Below are positions 13,777 to 27,700 of a stretch of DNA of 64,000 nucleotides, piece after piece. The notes under the pieces are model-generated. The model searched no databases. It was given only the letters and a program-made list of their open reading frames with translations, and was not told where the DNA came from. The translations under genes and the position numbers were made by a program. The DNA lies in assembly GCA_963682055.1 (NCBI GenBank), contig OY821747.1, forward strand, positions 30,936,126-31,000,125. Direction: 5' to 3'. Source of the stretch: Primula veris. Its lineage: Eukaryota > Streptophyta > Magnoliopsida > Ericales > Primulaceae. Every line of letters starts with the position of its first letter. Within the stretch, counting starts at the first letter, position 1.

Positions 13777-14950
13777 TCTAAATAAAATAACCTAATTAAT
13801 CTTGATTATTTTGATAATGACAGTTGTACGTTAGTTGTATTTCCCACGAACTTCTTGTTACATTATTAACAAACTAGATAAATAAGTTCTTTTTTCTTAC
13901 CCAATTTGTATCTAGTACAGTGAATGGTTTTCAAATTTTAAAGTTGAGTTTGTTGGATTTAATTGTTTTATTACATATCTTAGATAACTCACAATCAAAC
14001 GATTTATTGGGTAAATACATTATTTGTGTATCGTTTGTGTGACGCCCATACATTGCATTATTCAAAAGAACACAAAAACATAGAATTTAATATTGTATTT
14101 CCTAAATAAAATAACTCAATTAATCTTGATTATTTTGTTAATGACAGTTTGTACGTTAGTTATCTTTGTCACGAACTTCTCAGTTACATTATTAACAAGA
14201 AAGATAAACAAGTTCCTTTTTCTTACCAAAATTATATAGTACACCGAATGGTTTTCAATTTTCAAAGTTTAGTTTGTTGGATTTAATTGTTTTTATTACA
14301 TATCTTGGGTAACTCAAAATCAAACGATTTACTGAGTAAATACCTTATTTGTCTATCATTTGTGTGGCACTCATGCAGTGCATTCTTCAAATGAATGTAG
14401 AAACTGAGAATTTAATATTGTATTTCCTAAATAAAATAACCCAATTAATCTTGATTATTTTGATAATGACATTTGTACGTTAGTTGCCTTTGACACGAAC
14501 TTCCCAGTTACATTATTAACAAGCAAGATAAGCAAGTTATTTTTTCATACCAAATTTATCTAGTGCACCGAATGATTTTCAATCTTCAAAGTTTAGTTTG
14601 TTGGATTTAATTGTTTTTATTACATATATTGGGTAACTCAAAATCAAACGATTTACTGAGTAAATACCTTATTTGTCTATCGTTTGTGTGGCATTTATGC
14701 ATTGCATTCTTCAAATGAGGAACTGAGAATTTAATATTGTATTTCCTAAATAAAATAACCCAATTAATCTTGATTATTTTGATAATGACAGTTGTACGTT
14801 AGTTGCATTTGACACGAACTTCTCAGTTGGTAACCTAAAATCAAACGATTTACTGGGTAAATACCTTATTTGTTCATCGTTTGTGTGGCGCTCATGCATT
14901 GTATTCTTCAAACGAGTGCAAAAACAGATAGTTTAATATTGTATTCCTAA
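13777..14950. repeat. Tandem array, ~320 bp unit, about 3.5 copies
   Basis: Units start near 13777, 14101, 14426 and 14745 at the shared phrase CCTAAATAAAATAACC (slightly variable). Each unit then repeats the same series of phrases, such as ATCTTGATTATTTTG, TCAAACGATTTACTG and GTGTGGCRYTCATGCA. The fourth unit has an internal deletion of about 130 bp. The copies are clearly alike but carry many single-base differences. Confidence 0.9.
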
Positions 14951-15235
14951 AGCACACTAGAGAAAATAAATAAAAATCCTTACTTCTGACTTTAGAAAGA
15001 CTTCTTCAACTATGTTTTGAAATTAAACATGCCAAATTAAATTACCCGTATTTGTCTATGTCACGATGCTTATTCACAACATTGTTCAAAACAAACATAG
15101 AAAATCTAATATCGTATTCCCTAAAGTGCATTAGATAAAATAAATAAAATTTCTTAATCCGAACTTAAAAAAGACTTATTCAACTGTGTTAAACTAAATA
15201 AGGCAATATTGGACTACGAGTGTATGTCACGAGTA
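14930..15235. repeat. Two diverged direct repeats, ~172 bp apart
   Basis: The phrase GTATTCCTAAAGCACACTAG near 14940 and its variant near 15112 each start a similar block with AAATAAATAAAA and GACTTCTTCAAC-like segments. The pair directly follows the 320 bp array and shares its unit-end phrase, so it may be an older part of the same array. Confidence 0.65.
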
Positions 15236-15374
15236 ACTATTTCAGTATAAATTACAAGTGTAGATTCAACAGCGGATAAAACTCGGTATTATTTTGCGTA
15301 AAAGGCATTGTTTTCAAGACCAAAACGCATACCTCAATTTTCGAAAAAAGTTACACAACATTACACCACCCAAC

Positions 15375-15810
15375 CTCTCTTGTTCCAAACATAAAGACTA
15401 TCAACGTTCCGATCGAAAGTAAGGGAACCAAATACAACCCTAAATAAAACTATATGACCCTAATAAAAAAATAGTACAAATAAAAAAGGCCAACTATCCA
15501 ATGCGAGAACATTAGAACAACAACATCTATTGTTCCGAATGTAGAGACTATTACCGATCCGATCGAAACACGAAGAGCCATATAAAACCCTAAATAAAAC
15601 TATATGACCCTAATAGAAAAATAATACAAATAAAAAAGGCCAACTATCCAATGCGAGAACATTAGAACAACAACATCTCTTGTTCCGAATGTAGAGACTA
15701 TTACCGATCCGATAGAAACACGAAGAACCATATAAAACCCTAAATAAAACTAAATGACCCAAATAGAAAAATAGTACAAATAATAATAAAAAAAGGCCCA
15801 CTAGCATCCA
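15375..15810. repeat. Tandem array, ~150 bp unit, three copies
   Basis: The phrase CTCTTGTTCC (or CTATTGTTCC) recurs near 15377, 15527 and 15677. Each unit continues with GAGACTATTACCGATCCGAT, AACCCTAAATAAAACTA and, in the first two, GGCCAACTATCCAATGCGAG. The second and third units are nearly identical; the first is more diverged. The array ends about 450 bp upstream of the cyclin start codon. Confidence 0.9.
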
Positions 15811-16080
15811 GGTGGACAAGGTGACTGTGCCGTTACTTCCCTTTTTTTTCTCCCTAAAACCCCCCCTTTATATATATATTAAAAAAAAACCCTAGTTTTA
15901 CATTACAAAAAAACTAAAATAAAAATGGAATACTTTTTTTAATAATATTTTTTGTAAATGAGTGATAAAAATTGAAAGAAAAGAAAAGTGTACGACTGGG
16001 TGAGGAGAGAAAACTGGGAGTAATAAGGACAAACCCTCATAAAAATCGCCTTTTTAGTTAGTCTTTTATTTCATTTATTT

Positions 16081-16134
16081 CTATATAAGAGAGATAAAAT
16101 ACTATATAAGAATTATTAGATACATAGTAAATAA

Positions 16135-16165
<31 letters not shown>

Positions 16166-16269
16166 AAGAGATGCAGATATGCTATTGGGTCCAAGATTAA
16201 GCTCCTCCTCCTCCTGTTTCTTTCTCTACTCTCCATCTAGAATCTAGAGAGAGGAAGAAAAAGAAGAAG
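16081..16269 (+). promoter_or_regulatory. Cyclin gene core promoter and leader, with uORF
   Basis: Two TATATAAG boxes lie near 16083 and 16103. They are followed by a (TA)n(GA)n tract (16135-16170) and a pyrimidine-rich patch (16200-16240) typical of plant leaders. A 9-codon upstream ORF, from ATG at 16171 to TAA at 16200, ends 69 bases before the cyclin ATG at 16270. The transcription start is not known, so it is an inference that the uORF is transcribed. Confidence 0.4.
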
Positions 16270-19200
16270 ATGAACACTAATAATAATATTATTAATATTA
16301 ATATTAGTAATTTTGATAATAAAAATATGGTTTTTGAAGAAAGACCCATCTTTGATCTTTATTGTGAGGAAGAGAGTCTTGATGAGGGAGATTTACTAGA
16401 TTCTGAAATTGGGTTTCTGGGTTCTCATCAAAATGTTGATAAAACTGTTTTTTCATTAAAAAATGGGTTGGATTCTGCAGAAAATGGAAAAGATTTTGTT
16501 TTTTCATCAAAAGATGGGTCAGATTCTGAAAATGGGTTTCTGGGTATGGTTAAAAATGAGAAAGATTGTGTTTTTTCATCAAAAGATGGGTCAGATTCTG
16601 AAAATGAGTTTCTGGGTGTTGTTAAAAATGAAGAAAATTGTGTTTTTTTGACAAAAGATGAGGTGGATTGGGGAGATGATGAGCTTAGCTCACTGTTTAG
16701 CAAGGAAAAATGTGTTCTTTTTGGACAAAAAGAGTTGGTTGATAGAGAGGGTGCGGTTGAGTGGATGTTGAGGGTTGTTTCTCACTATGGGTTCAGGGTT
16801 TTGACCACCGCTTTAGCTGTGAACTACTTTGACAGGTTCAGCGCTAGCGCTACTTTCCAGAGAGATAAGCAGTGGATGAGCCAGCTGGCAGCTGTTGCTT
16901 GTCTCTCCATAGCTGCCAAAGTCGAGGAGACCCGAGTCCCTCTCTTGATTGACTTACAAGTAAGTTGTCGTAACATTTGTTTCTTTGTATCTATATTCGT
17001 ATGTATCAATCATAATGTAGGTCAAGGCAGTGATAGAACCATCAATTCTAGATTGGAGTTGCCGATATTCTATTTTTCATACCCTATATGACTTCTTTTT
17101 TTCGTAATTTGGGGGGCCGAATGCTAAAGTTTGAAGATTTTGATCAAATTACTTTTTTTTTTTTTTTTACTTTTTGATCCATTTTTATCAAAATGGGGGT
17201 CCACCTAGTTCCTCTTCTTCCCTGGGTGTTGTGAAAATTCCTGACTTGTGTTGTCTTTATGGTAATTTTGTTGATTGATGTTTGTTGTTTTTCTGTGGTG
17301 GTAATTAGGTTCAGGGAGCGAAGTATGTTTTCGAGGCGAAAACAATTATGCGAATGGAGCTTTTGGTTCTTTCGACTCTTGGGTGGAAAATGAATCCAGT
17401 GACTCCGCTCTCGTTTGTCGATTACGTGATTAGGAGGCTCGGAATGAAGAATCATTTGCGTTTGAGGTTTCTGGGGAGGTGCGAGCGCGTTCTTATATCT
17501 GCCATTACTGGTAAGCAAATTGGACAGCTTTTAATTCGCCAATGCAATGTGTAGAGTGGAAGAACTTGTCCCTTTTAAAGATCATAGTTTTTTGTTTAAT
17601 CAAGATTATAGTTTGTATAATCCTAGCATTTTTGACACTAAAGGTTGTTCTATGTTCAACTCTAAAGTATGGTTTAAGGTGGCCCTCAATTTAGAATGCT
17701 ATGTATGTATTTGCTACTTGTCCTGTTACGGATATGTTAGGTTAATCGAATCATTTTCGACAGTGGGCATTGTTTTCAGCAATGAACTGTCCTCTTAAAG
17801 ATTATGTTTGTCTAGTTCTATTGTTTTTGACACGAGACGTGTTACTGTACGTCTAAAATTTGGTTCGAAAAAGGCTCTTAGTTTACCAATGTTATTTACA
17901 GAATTCCATACTAGTCTTGTTAAGGATATGCTTGATTAATTAAATTGAAATACGATAAGTGACATTGTTAACATTTCAATGTTTTGTGTAGCCCTATTGT
18001 TTTTGACATTGGACATTGTTTAGGACTACAATATGGTCTAAAACAGCTCTTAGTTCACCACAACCATCTTCAAAATTGCTTACTTTCCCTTTAAGAATAT
18101 TTTAGGTTAATCAAATTGTTTCGAAATGAACTCTGTTGACATATCAAAGTTTTGTTTAATCCTCTCAGTTCAGACATTCAACATCATTTCAGGTCTAAAG
18201 TTTGGTTGTAATATCGCCCTGTTACCAATGCAATATCTGGACTATTACCGTTAAGGATATGCTTGGTTAATAAATTGTTGTGAACATTGACATTGTTAAG
18301 GTATCTGATGTTTTGTTTAATCCTTTCGTTTTTGACATCAGACATTGTTTTAGATCTAAATTATGGTTCTAATACGGCTCTCAGTTCACTCGTGCTATGT
18401 ACAAAAATGATCTGTCTGGTTAATCAAGTCCCTTTGACAACGAGCCTTATTAGAAGATCTAATGTTTTCCTTAATCCTATCATTTTTACACTGGACTGTG
18501 TTTTTAGTCTAAAATATGGTTTTAAGGGCTCTCAGTTCACATTAATATTCATAAAATTGCTAACTATAAGTTTGATTATCAAATCATTTTCTATGTTGGA
18601 CATTGTTAACTTATCCAAAGTTTGGTAAGAGACAACTCCCTATTAGTTATGTTAAAATTAACTTGCTCTTTTATGAATATATTTGTTTGATCAAATCGTC
18701 TCCGACACTGAATTTTGGTTACAGATTCAAAGTATGGTTCTTTTCTTCCATCTGTGTTGGCTGCTGGGACAATGCTTTATGTTCTGAAAGAGGTTGAGCC
18801 AGATAATGTTTTGGATTGTCAGACTGAGCTTTTACACGTCCTTGAAATGAATATGGTATGCTCTAATTCATATAGTTTCTTTCTATATGATATTCCTCAT
18901 ATCTAAGCACTTTAATTGAACAAAATCCATTGTTCAGCAGTTCATACCTTCTTGGTAAAACTATACTTTACAAACCACCATAGTAGTTGAAAATTTTCCC
19001 ATTTGACTGAAAATACTACACATGCTCACATTATTAGATATTTGCCTGCAAGAATGGTTGTAAGAACAAAAATCTACCCCTTAATAAATTAGATACTGGT
19101 CTAGTAATAAGGACTAGCCAATACTGCATTAGAGCTAGGAGACCAAGGTTCCATTTTTCCTATGCACTAATTCACACAGTTTCTTTCTAAATAAACAACT

Positions 19201-19910
19201 CCTAGACTCCTTATATCTCAATTTTATGTGATTGATTGAATGAAATCCATTGTTCATTAGTTCATATCATCTACAAAACCATATTTTGACAGGACAAACC
19301 GACAAAGTAGATGAGTGAATGGAAAAATGGAGAGTAGTTGAAGTGCATATTTTTTCTGTTTATAGGTTGACAAGTGTCGTATTTGGAAGTGTGTATGCAT
19401 GTATGTAATTTGTTACATTTATATGTTTATTAATGAAAGATTGGAGCTTTACCTTGGTCTTGCTGGTAGGCAGAGGGAAAAAAGATGAGAATTTGTTGTT
19501 GCATTTGAAAATCTTCAAGAGTTTTCTTTTCTCTTATTGAATGAATCAACAGAAAGCAAATGGTTTTTCTTACAAGGAAATAAAACAAGAGATTCAGCAG
19601 TCTGTTTTTACATTCGAAACAGTAAGATCACTGTATTATATTATCACTATAACCATCCATATTCTAGCAGGACGAAGTAGATGAGTGCTATGAGTTCATA
19701 TTGGATATACAAGCATATGAGACCAATAAGCGCAAGTATATGTGGGCGCCAAACAGCCCTAATGGTGTGATCGATGCGTATTTTAGCTCTGATAGCTCGA
19801 ATGATTCTTGGATTGTAGCACCGGTAGATACAACATCATCACCAGAACTCCCATTCAAGAGAAGCCGATGCAATGATCAGCAGTTGAGAGCGTCTCTTTC
19901 GAGGCGTTGA
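16270..19910 (+). CDS. CYCD3: D3-type cyclin
   Basis: D-type cyclins activate CDKA at G1/S and bind the retinoblastoma-related protein. Exons 16270-16959, 17309-17510, 18725-18855 and 19671-19910 join in frame to 420 residues. The RBR-binding LxCxE motif is LYCEE at residues 30-34. The cyclin box starts near residue 150 (LVDREGAVEWMLRVVSHYGF, then LTTALAVNYFDRF and IAAKVEE), and the C-terminal cyclin fold follows (KMNPVTPLSFVDYVIRRLG). This 4-exon structure and the motifs fit CYCD3. The protein is longer than the ~360-380 residues usual for CYCD3 because the linker between LxCxE and the cyclin box contains tandem 24-residue repeats (16492-16635, with partial flanking units). Gene order suggests the CYCD3;2/CYCD3;3 lineage. 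The start is the first in-frame ATG after a CT-rich leader. Confidence 0.95.
16492..16700 (+). repeat. In-frame 72 bp tandem repeat in cyclin exon 1
   Basis: Two near-identical 72 bp units at 16492-16563 and 16564-16635 each encode 24 residues of the form D(F/C)VFSSKDGSDSEN(G/E)FLG. A partial third unit follows from 16636, and a more diverged unit precedes them (around 16438-16491). The period is a multiple of three, so the reading frame is kept. Confidence 0.92.
17590..18640. repeat. Diverged tandem repeats filling cyclin intron 2
   Basis: Intron 2 (17511-18724) contains about six degenerate units. Each has a phrase like TTTTTGACA, then a CATTGTTTTAGGTCTAAA-like segment, TATGGTT and GCTCTCAGTTCAC. 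Anchors lie near 17631, 17826, 18002, 18171, 18331 and 18484, so the spacing falls steadily from about 195 to 153 bp. The units share well under full identity, so the array is old. Confidence 0.8.
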
Positions 19911-20022
19911 TCTTATGGTTTTACCCCACCTTTTGGCCATGGTATTAATAGTCCCCCTCTCGCTTAGTTTTATAAATTTTGAAGAAGCAATTATAATTGC
20001 ACATGACGGTTTTCCTTATATC

Positions 20023-20284
20023 GGCTGTGTAGCCTTTCAGACCATTTTTCTTTTCTTTTTATTATATCTGGCTGTGTAGCCATCCGTTCCTTTTCTTTAT
20101 ATCTGGCTGTGTAGCCATCCGTGCCTTTTCTCTATATCTGGCGTGTAGCCATTCGTACTTTTTTTCTTTTTTTAATATCAGGCTGTGTAGCCTTTTTATG
20201 ACTGAGAGATGTATGTCTTTTATTATATCAGGCTGTGTAGCCTTTATAAGAGATGTATGCCTTTTTTAATCTGGCTGTGTAGCC
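20023..20284 (+). repeat. Seven-copy GGCTGTGTAGCC minisatellite, probable cyclin 3' UTR
   Basis: GGCTGTGTAGCC, or one variant lacking a T, occurs at 20023, 20070, 20105, 20140, 20181, 20231 and 20273. It is usually preceded by ATATCTG or ATATCA. The spacing is 35-50 bp. The array starts 112 bp after the cyclin stop codon on the same strand, so it is likely transcribed in the 3' UTR. Each core can form a 4 bp stem (GGCT/AGCC) and contains a TGTA motif. Confidence 0.92.
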
Positions 20285-20289
20285 ATTTG

Positions 20290-22253
20290 ATAATGGAGTC
20301 GTATCAAACCTTCACTCTGTACTTGTTTTTATTGGATATGATGGGTTGGAATGGAAAAATATGGAAGAAGTTTGTCTGTAATCTTTATCTATTTTTCGTT
20401 GCGTTTTCGTTATCAACAACAGTTGTATAGGAACATACTATTCATTAATGGGACGGGATCAAATTATGGAACCTCCCTATAGCTGCAAACCAATCCTGAG
20501 TATACTCTCACATTGGTAACTTAAAAAGAGTTTTTCAGTCTAAGATAGGGTTTCTTCTACTGTAGAAGAAAATATACCATGAGTGGGATTCACATCATTT
20601 GACACTAGTCACCAATTTTGATTTTTATTGCAAAGTAGGATACCACTAATCTAGAAGGGTTTGTTTGATAGTAAATGTACACTCTAATTATGTTTTCAAT
20701 AATAACCCTGCATTATTTTTGGTAACGTTTATTTTCAATATTATAGAGGGATAGGTAGGAGTCTTAAGACTCCAGTTATTTGCAGCCTGTAAAAACGATG
20801 CTCCTGTTATTAAATGTATGTATTTCTCAACCATAGAATTGATCGTCTTACAGCTAGATTGATGTTCGATAATGCACTACCGGTTATCATTTTCTACTCC
20901 CTCCATAAGTTTGCAGTCTACTTGTTCAGTTATAGAAGTCTAGTATCGAATGGTTATTTAAAGAATGCTTATTGACTTGTAACATTTTTAGTGATAGCCG
21001 TCCTTGACCACATCTCTGCATACTAGTCCCACTTCATAAAATTCCATGGTTGTGTGTAATCTCTATTATTTTTCTCTGATTTGGTTATATCATTAATTTG
21101 ACATGCATAATGTCACATGTGTTACGTGGACTCATTATATAACATATTAAATCCCTCCTTAGTGCATGTATATTGTTTCTGATAGAGATTGGAGTTGCCA
21201 GTTTTTACTTCAGAAAAACTTAGTGGTAGTTGAGAGGTTTCTTCAGAAAGAGACTGGTTGTCACTGGCAAGGTTTTCTAGCTTTTAATTTATACTAAAAC
21301 TTTATGTTTGGAAACATAGAATTTACTATTATGGTGATGTGAACATAGTTTGTGTTATGTTGTCGATTTTGAGATGGTTTGTGTTATAATTTGCTAGGCA
21401 TTAGATTGGAGAGTAGACAGTCAAATAGAGTACCTTTTGTTAGAAAAATTACTTCTGATTTGCTGTTATTAGTGTAAAGACTGTCATAACAAACACTATT
21501 CAAAGGGCAATGCTAGTGTTAGTCGGAGTTTCTCGAGTATGGAGAACAGTGACATGGCTATTATTTAATGGTCATGATCGTGCCAGAGGTTGCTAAGATG
21601 TTTATAATTTACGGGGAGATCATAAGAGGACAATGTGTGCTAAACTATATTTTTTTGTATAATTAGGCTAACACTACATTGTTTTCTTAATAAATAATTG
21701 TATTTTTTTTCAATTTTTTTAATAATCCCTAGTTATATTTATTTATAACTTGAAACAACAAAAAATTGAAAAAAACTAAGCATCTATATATAAATTTTGA
21801 ATTATCACTCTTTAAAATGTCAAATAATGCCAAATAAACAATTAAATTGCCAAAAGGTTATAAAAACATGAAAATCAGTTTTTTTTTTTAAAGTAACTAT
21901 TAACAAAATGATTAAATCGTTGACTTTACAAAATAAGTATAGAAATTTAATAACATTTATCAGTAAAAACAAGGTATAGTTAGGAAAACTATACAAAAAA
22001 GTATAGTTAGGCTTACTCATTCCCATCATAAGATATAACAATGTTTTATGTGATGTGGTTTAGAACACATCGAATAGTGTACACAAAGAGACATATATAT
22101 GCTCATCAAATTCTCATATAGGCACATGGAAGTGTAATGACAAATCACAAATCACAATAATGACCGACACTAAGGTACCAAATATTAAAATTACTAGTCT
22201 CAACACCTTGTTTGGTTCAATACGAAAAGATATATAAATGAAATTGTGGTTGA
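20290..22253. other. Intergenic region between convergent cyclin and ARF genes
   Basis: No coding region is evident. A degenerate ACTCCCTCCATAAGTTTG at about 20900 resembles a decayed Stowaway terminus, but no partner end is seen. The rest is AT-rich and unassigned. The part nearest 22254 should hold the ARF 3' UTR. Confidence 0.5.
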
Positions 22254-24772
<2,519 letters not shown>

Positions 24773-27700
24773 TCAGCATGTGACAAGGGGTGATCCACCA
24801 GTATGAACATCAGAAGCATCTGAAACTCTTCTCCTAGGGGATAAAGTAGCGCTCGCAGCAGCATCAAAGTCGGTGTTAAGAATATTTTTCCGTTTTTGAG
24901 TATCAGTTTTAATACCATCTTCAGATTCATTGTGGTGCTGTGAGATCATTGCTTGAGCTTCTGTCACAACTGATGCATTATCATCTGTAGCATACAATAT
25001 CTTCTTCATTGCTTCTACCACCTATAAATACAAAAACCAGATGACTTTTACTGAAAATAAACAAAATAACATTTCAGTAGATTCTTCTACTTCCAAACTC
25101 AATAAACCTGCAACTTTTTAATCCCATCATATGAAACCTATTCTACCCAGTTACCATAAATTTAAAAACCGGTAAACATTCCTATCAGCTTCGGTGCCCG
25201 TTTTTCAAATTAACATAACACGTAGATGGCATCTTAAGTATACATAACATAAAATTCTTGCTTAATATTATCAAATGCTAATTATTTCTTGCTTATTTTG
25301 GCTGTTTTTTTGTGTGTATGAAAGTGGTTGTATCTGTGAAAGCAATGTGATATTAAAAAAAAAACTACTGGAAAGAGGTGAAATATCAAACTAAATAGTA
25401 AAGTTGGCAAGTGGAGGTATTATATAAGTGTAAAATGGTAACGTCAAACTAAAAAAGTGATACTGATATTTTTACCAAAAAATTAAGAAACACTAGGTGA
25501 GTGCTTACAAGTGAGTTCTCAATCTCAGGACACTGGCATAGGATTTCAATGTCCCTCAGCTTTCCAAAGTAGAAGTCCCTCTCTTTCTCTAAGCTGTCTA
25601 TTGACAGTTTTAGCTCTGTAATCTGCATAAGAAAAATTACAGAAAAAAGGAATCACTTTGAAATCTATTACTGCCAACTGTTTTAATTAAAACAAATATT
25701 GGATAGTCCTAGAGTATATTAAGTAATAAAGTACAAGTTGCACCTGCTCATCATATGCAGGTTGTTCACTTGTAAGAGGTTTCGAGGATTTAGCAGGTGG
25801 GTTTGTAGTAGATTTAGCAGGATGATTTGTAGTATTGACCTCATTTCTTCGAGTATTTTGGGAAGTTTGTGTTTTCAGAGTGGTTGTAGAAGATCTGGTC
25901 GAAGGTTGCAGTGTCGAAGATTTCCTACCCACTTCTTTTCCACCCTTTGATAACTCTCTCCTTTCCAATGGATTGTAACTGAGATAGACGGAAAATAAAC
26001 CAGTTCAACATTTTTCTTTAATTTAAGTTTTAAAGAATCATTATTCTAGAGGGTAAGCAATGCACATTATGTGATTCAAAACTACAATTCGAGTACAGAG
26101 AGAAGGATCAGAAGAGAGAATGCTCCAAAAGGTTAGCTACCCAATCTCGTCTTCCTGTGAATATATTCAACTGACAGCAATGGCGTACCATTTGAAAAGG
26201 ACAAGAGAGTAAAACATACCATGTTGAACAAGTAATTCGATATCATGAAAGTTGCTATGAGGTAAAGCTATTCACTGATAACTGTGACAGTAGAGGTAAT
26301 ACTTTTTTATGAAATTAAACAATAGCAAAAGCAAACAGCCACTATGTTTTGCTCTACATGAATAAGGCCAAATCAAACAGTCTGCAAGGAGTCAAAAACA
26401 TTTCACTTAATTGATAAATCTTTCAAAATGCTCTAGTATGTGGTTTAGTACGAAGGTCTGACATTTGAAAGAATCGTATCATGTGGATGATGGGGTGTTT
26501 CTCTATCAAATATTGTATCGCAAAGTTAACTGTTTCAAACATTCTAACAGAAATGTTTCGTAAAGCACCAAAGGCGACAACAATCCCGTCTTATCTCGTA
26601 TTTATCAAAGCCTGTGAAACTACTTAACTCAATTCAACTTCAGCAGTAAAGCAGCATACTAACATGTTTTACAAGAAGCAATGAACACTATTATACCTGT
26701 GCAAATTGCCTCCATTAACTGAATCAAAGTAACGCTTCATCCATTGCATAAACTCAAGATTATCGAGGGGCCTTCCTTTTACTAGCTTATTCACCTCGAT
26801 ATACTGCATCACCACCATACAAACATCATAATAAGTATCTACTTATGAAACAAAACGCCTAAGCAAGTACACAATTCATTTGTAGAGAAAGTAATTCATT
26901 TACTTCCTCTCACCAAAAAAAGTCTTTTTGAAACCTAGAAGTATAAACTCCAGATTCTGCTTCGTCAATAGCATAAACTAAGAGTATCAAGGAGATCTAA
27001 TATTACTAACTTATCTGCATCAATTTGCGGCATCCCCACCAGAACACACATCAGATAAGCAACTAATGAAATAAAATAGCTAAACAAGAAAACTATTATC
27101 ATATACAAAACAATTCATTTATTCTCATCAAATGTTTATCCGAAACCTTAGAAGCATACAATATAAAAAACATTGCGAAAAGAAACAACATTAACCTTGG
27201 TTATCTTGAGTTTGTTGAACACGTCTTGAAGAACTTTGTAATTCTGAATCATCTCGTACTCATTCTTAGCATCAAAGTTAACCTTGTGCATTGGCACTAT
27301 CCCGGGATGGACCGCGTCCATTAGTTGACAGTGAACCGCACCAGAACATGCCTACACGCAACAGAAATACAAGGTTCATATGCTGATATACAACGTATGC
27401 ATGCACGTGTAGTATTCAAACAAGGATTTGAACCAAAGCGACACTTGATTTAGAAAATAGATGAGAAAATAAGGTTTCAACTCAAGGCAAATTGAACTCT
27501 GAATATGCGGAAGCAGGGTCTTCCTGAACTGTATTTGATAAAATGTATAAATTTAACTTCATGTCTGCAAATTGAGAATCAGTGACCAACAGAAAGGGGA
27601 TTAAACAAGCTAATTAGTTGTTTAAAGGAAAGAAAAACCACTAATGGGTAGATAAATTTTATTCGGGAAACACGCATGTTCTAAAATTAGACGTCTTGTA

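Noticed and set aside
17144..17518. 124-codon minus-strand ORF over cyclin exon 2
   Set aside because: It is antisense to a well-supported cyclin exon and includes intron sequence; it has no family match.
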